A stretch of DNA of 42,723 nucleotides, from assembly GCA_017433245.1 (NCBI GenBank), contig JAFRHO010000005.1, positions 91,183 through 133,905 on the forward strand, read 5' to 3'. The position numbers and the translations under genes were made by a program. This DNA comes from Candidatus Saccharimonadota bacterium. GTDB taxonomy: Bacteria; Patescibacteriota; Saccharimonadia; Saccharimonadales; Saccharimonadaceae. The notes under the pieces were generated by a model. The model saw only the letters and a list, made by a program, of their open reading frames with translations, had not been told where the DNA came from and searched no databases. This document shows positions 41,201-42,723 of this stretch, in pieces (positions within the stretch are counted from its first letter, which is position 1; the number at the start of each line of letters is the position of its first letter).

Positions 41201-42722
41201 CCGCACCGTTATCATAATATTGTATAGAATAGACTTTAACCCAATGAGCATACAACGTGATACCTGCCCCAACTCCTTGTCCGGTGACAGAATAAGTGCT
41301 GCTAACTGGGTATTCTGTGTTTATGCCAGAGGAATTGTCTGCTACTGTAGACCAGCCTTTAATCTTCCAACCAGAAATCGTCCAAGAATTATAATTGTAT
41401 GCGCCTAAGGTACCACTGCCATTACCGGAAGCGTTGAGGTTTATGTTTTGTGTTTTGGTGTCGTTTGATACTGATTGAGTACAAGAAGAATTCCCGCTGA
41501 TGTAAGTTCCACAATTGTTTACATATGTAATATGATAAACTGGGTTCCAAGTAGCATATAGAGTCTTGGTGTCACCATTACCACCTGGGAGATTATTCAG
41601 AATATCGTCCGCTGAAGTATAGTCGGGTGTTGTGGCAGAACTGTTCTCGCTCCAACCAGTAAATACATGGTCATTGTCTGGGGCAGGTTCTTGATACTCA
41701 CCATAGACTAATGCTCTATGATAAACTGGTATAGTGGATGCGTAACTTGCGGGCTCTTCGTCATAGTAGCCGACTACTGTTGCATGATAACCCCAGTATT
41801 GCCCAGAGCTATCCGAATAAAACGCAAAGGTAGCAGTATCACCAGGAATATCTATTTCTACAGTGGTCGTAGTGTTGTTGCCGCCCATGTATTTGGCTAA
41901 CTGGCCGGCATTCATATTCCTAGTCACAGAACCCGTATAAGTGCCTTGGAACACATAGAGCATATCCCAGTTATTTTCGGTACCATATTTGATAGTGACG
42001 TGTAACGAATCTGCATTTGGAATTGTAACAACTTCTTTGGTGGCTAGGTTATTAGCGTATGTAGTTGAATCAATTTGGGTACCATCGTCGTTGATGTTGG
42101 CGGTATGGGAATAACTTGGATAAGACACATACTTATTTACGCTGTCGTGGTAATAGCCGAGAGTATTGGTAGTAGTCTCATCTTCAAATGCCATACCATT
42201 AGTATTGAAGTTGACAATCATAGCGGAGAGAGCTTCCCATTGGGCATATAGGGTAATGGTGCTGCCAATACCGGCTAAATCTTCTACTTCTTCTTCATTG
42301 TCGTAGGGTGTACCAGTACCATCAATGGCAGTATTCCAACCATTGAAGCGCCAGTAAGTATTAGCCGTGCCTGCAATAGTATCGCCATTAGCATCCTCAT
42401 AGAATGAACCAAAGGCTGGGGCAGTGAAGGTGTTAGCGGAGAGATTGGTCGGTTCTCCGGCTTCAATCCCCTGGTTGTCCATAGTGCCAGTACCACCGTT
42501 TGGATTGAAGGCGACGGTATACTGAGTACAAGTAGTATCCATAGTTAAGTAATAGACGATTGCTCCATTATTGGCCATTTTGTAAGTACCAGCGTCTACA
42601 GTATTATCTACTTTGGCACCATAATTGATGTTAAAGGTATCATTAATGTCTGCTGATGGGGAGGCAGTTTGTGATGGGGTTTTTAAGACTGCAGCAGTAG
42701 ATGAGAGTGGAGAGAAGACAGT
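38244..42722 (-). CDS. Giant secreted protein with InlB-like repeats and two FISUMP domains (N-terminus cut)
   Basis: The frame is open to the window edge; at least 1492 aa are visible, and the first Met at 42578 is internal. The visible start (NINYGAKVDNTVDAGTYK ... AIVYYLTM) resembles the end of the surface domain in the 9.6 kb protein. Then come InlB/Listeria-Bacteroides-type repeats (VAFNPNGGTGTMDNQ, FNGWNTAIDGTGTPYD, ITLYAQWEA; FTGWSENSSATTPDY, LYATWNP; RAGYGFVGWSTD, LYAVWVP). A first FISUMP domain starts near LTDKRDNQAYAVAKLADDKCWMIENLRL (about residue 600 from the internal Met). A linker with MDQRVQSVTISNPKYG and another InlB-like repeat lead to a second FISUMP domain (about 1150-1440) very like the first. 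It ends SIRCLVSSSQ with no anchor. Probably a surface fibre or adhesin. Confidence 0.88.
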   Translation of the reverse strand, partial: TVFSPLSSTAAVLKTPSQTASPSADINDTFNINYGAKVDNTVDAGTYKMANNGAIVYYLTMDTTCTQYTVAFNPNGGTGTMDNQGIEAGEPTNLSANTFTAPAFGSFYEDANGDTIAGTANTYWRFNGWNTAIDGTGTPYDNEEEVEDLAGIGSTITLYAQWEALSAMIVNFNTNGMAFEDETTTNTLGYYHDSVNKYVSYPSYSHTANINDDGTQIDSTTYANNLATKEVVTIPNADSLHVTIKYGTENNWDMLYVFQGTYTGSVTRNMNAGQLAKYMGGNNTTTTVEIDIPGDTATFAFYSDSSGQYWGYHATVVGYYDEEPASYASTIPVYHRALVYGEYQEPAPDNDHVFTGWSENSSATTPDYTSADDILNNLPGGNGDTKTLYATWNPVYHITYVNNCGTYISGNSSCTQSVSNDTKTQNINLNASGNGSGTLGAYNYNSWTISGWKIKGWSTVADNSSGINTEYPVSSTYSVTGQGVGAGITLYAHWVKVYSIQYYDNGADNPNGMGRTDAVTGNKSVKQINVGEGDSVILLPSNFKRAGYGFVGWSTDQNAWTHFTDNDSTNDPTIYGPMETLSAPANPNNSTNTFNLYAVWVPAETSNGNPVYLQDFGDTECSSLTSASFNSVSGEITAGSVIALTDKRDNQAYAVAKLADDKCWMIENLRLDNQYTMGQNQNDNSVTNQSLAQGYGGTTGLYGNFVGLAASESSNFTNSSVANTVYKASANPPVDTYDPINNTLEDIGSSNYPGYHIPRYNNSNTKNLVDNTTYSQNYANALSPSNSSPNYIASNIYSYGNYYNWAAAMANTNRLGYDGAPLSSNSSETVDTSICPSGWHLPSAASSGNDKELNILSISNGGTGGYQSSLSNGNGATISNRFRSFPNNFLFSGYCSGTCTKDGTYSYYWTRSAMQSNYHGSGWMLLGKTAIDPRSGNTYNMVRGASVRCISTKLYTVTVNMDQRVQSVTISNPKYGTQTITNDGDTITLTESALYSISATIRHGYQFNSWSVTAGGEIGSTTSSETVFSVNANTSLSITGKGIPYTIQYDGNNADNPNGMGTTDATTGEKSVKQINVVEGINVTLLPSNFKRAGYGFAGWSTDSDAWAHFTDNDNSNNPVIYGPTETITAPFYPGSDKITMYAVWVPAKKDGNNNPVYLQDFDGSSCSNLTSVNFNSATGTITTNKNSIVALTDKRDNEVYAIAKLADDNCWMIENLRLESTGTLGNSINDSSVTNQSLSQGYGGTPGTYGSFVGLANSESNNFNDSIISNTIYKSSTNPPVDTYDPINSVLEDIGTTNNPNNRFPRYNNINTNSLVDSITYTQNYTNANNPSDSGTNYRTSSNLYSYGNYYTWAAAMANTNYMNSSSISEAAGTSICPTGWHLPSSSGVNQENGTLSQHYGGTGDRQSDTEDGNIMSNRIRHFPNNYIYSGYYYGTNASGRGTYGDYWSRSASDASNSYRFFVSSTSFYPSGSTYSKYYGFSIRCLVSSSQ

Positions 42723-42723
42723 A

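Noticed and set aside
1-42723. CRISPR array or UGA recoding
   Set aside because: No regularly spaced short repeats found; UGA ends several genes cleanly and is not found inside conserved domains.

Overview
This window most likely comes from a member of the Patescibacteria/CPR, probably Candidatus Saccharibacteria (TM7). That is an inference from gene content: compact informational genes lie beside many secreted FISUMP-type surface proteins, a sortase, a PEGA-domain protein, a sigma-region-4/HARE-HTH regulator and a large VirD4/HerA-like ATPase. UGA is used as a stop codon (for example in the VirD4-like gene and several prophage genes), so this is not one of the UGA-recoding CPR lineages. No rRNA gene is present, so the phylum cannot be fixed from this window alone.

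Layout. 1-4.4 kb: end of metK, then a two-component system and an ABC permease/ATPase in one transcription unit. 4.4-8.2 kb: tRNA-Leu(CAA) and a membrane sortase fired from overlapping divergent promoters, a PEGA-domain protein and a small membrane-anchored protein. 8.2-12.4 kb: gltX, a surface protein with an acidic tail, a DUF3048 protein and tRNA-Glu(CTC). 12.4-18.4 kb: a minus-strand cluster of three modular secreted proteins plus one headless remnant; two of the genes share a gap-free, nearly identical 585-bp first half. 18.5-24.0 kb: der, phoH, pth, a small membrane protein and dprA. 24.1-24.4 kb: an unidentified structured RNA candidate. 24.4-31.7 kb: a TM2-like protein, topA, a sigma-region-4/HARE-HTH regulator and the 1011-aa ATPase.

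31.84-37.61 kb is the main discovery: a compact, AT-rich filamentous-phage (inovirus) prophage of about 5.75 kb. It has an HUH replication initiator, a Zot/pI-like assembly ATPase, a 55-aa major coat protein, a 34-aa minor coat candidate, adsorption-protein candidates and a hairpin-rich origin region. It encodes no integrase and no secretin. A 17-bp direct repeat bounds it, and the right copy continues into a 28-bp dif-like site (two 11-bp inverted arms around a 6-bp centre). This suggests integration by the host XerC/XerD recombinases at the chromosome terminus; gene strand switches here, as expected at a terminus. Joining the two ends on paper changes the C-terminus of Rep and makes it overlap the first structural-side gene.

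37.6-38.2 kb is non-coding with a 41-bp perfect inverted repeat. 38.2 kb to the window end is a very large minus-strand secreted protein with two FISUMP domains and InlB-like repeats, cut by the window edge.

A genome-wide style is visible in the promoters. Many host genes have an extended -10 (TGnTAnnnT) ending only 6-7 nt before the start codon and no Shine-Dalgarno, so they are probably leaderless. Genes with a longer leader (response regulator, phoH, sigma/HARE, dprA, all phage genes) do have a ribosome binding site.
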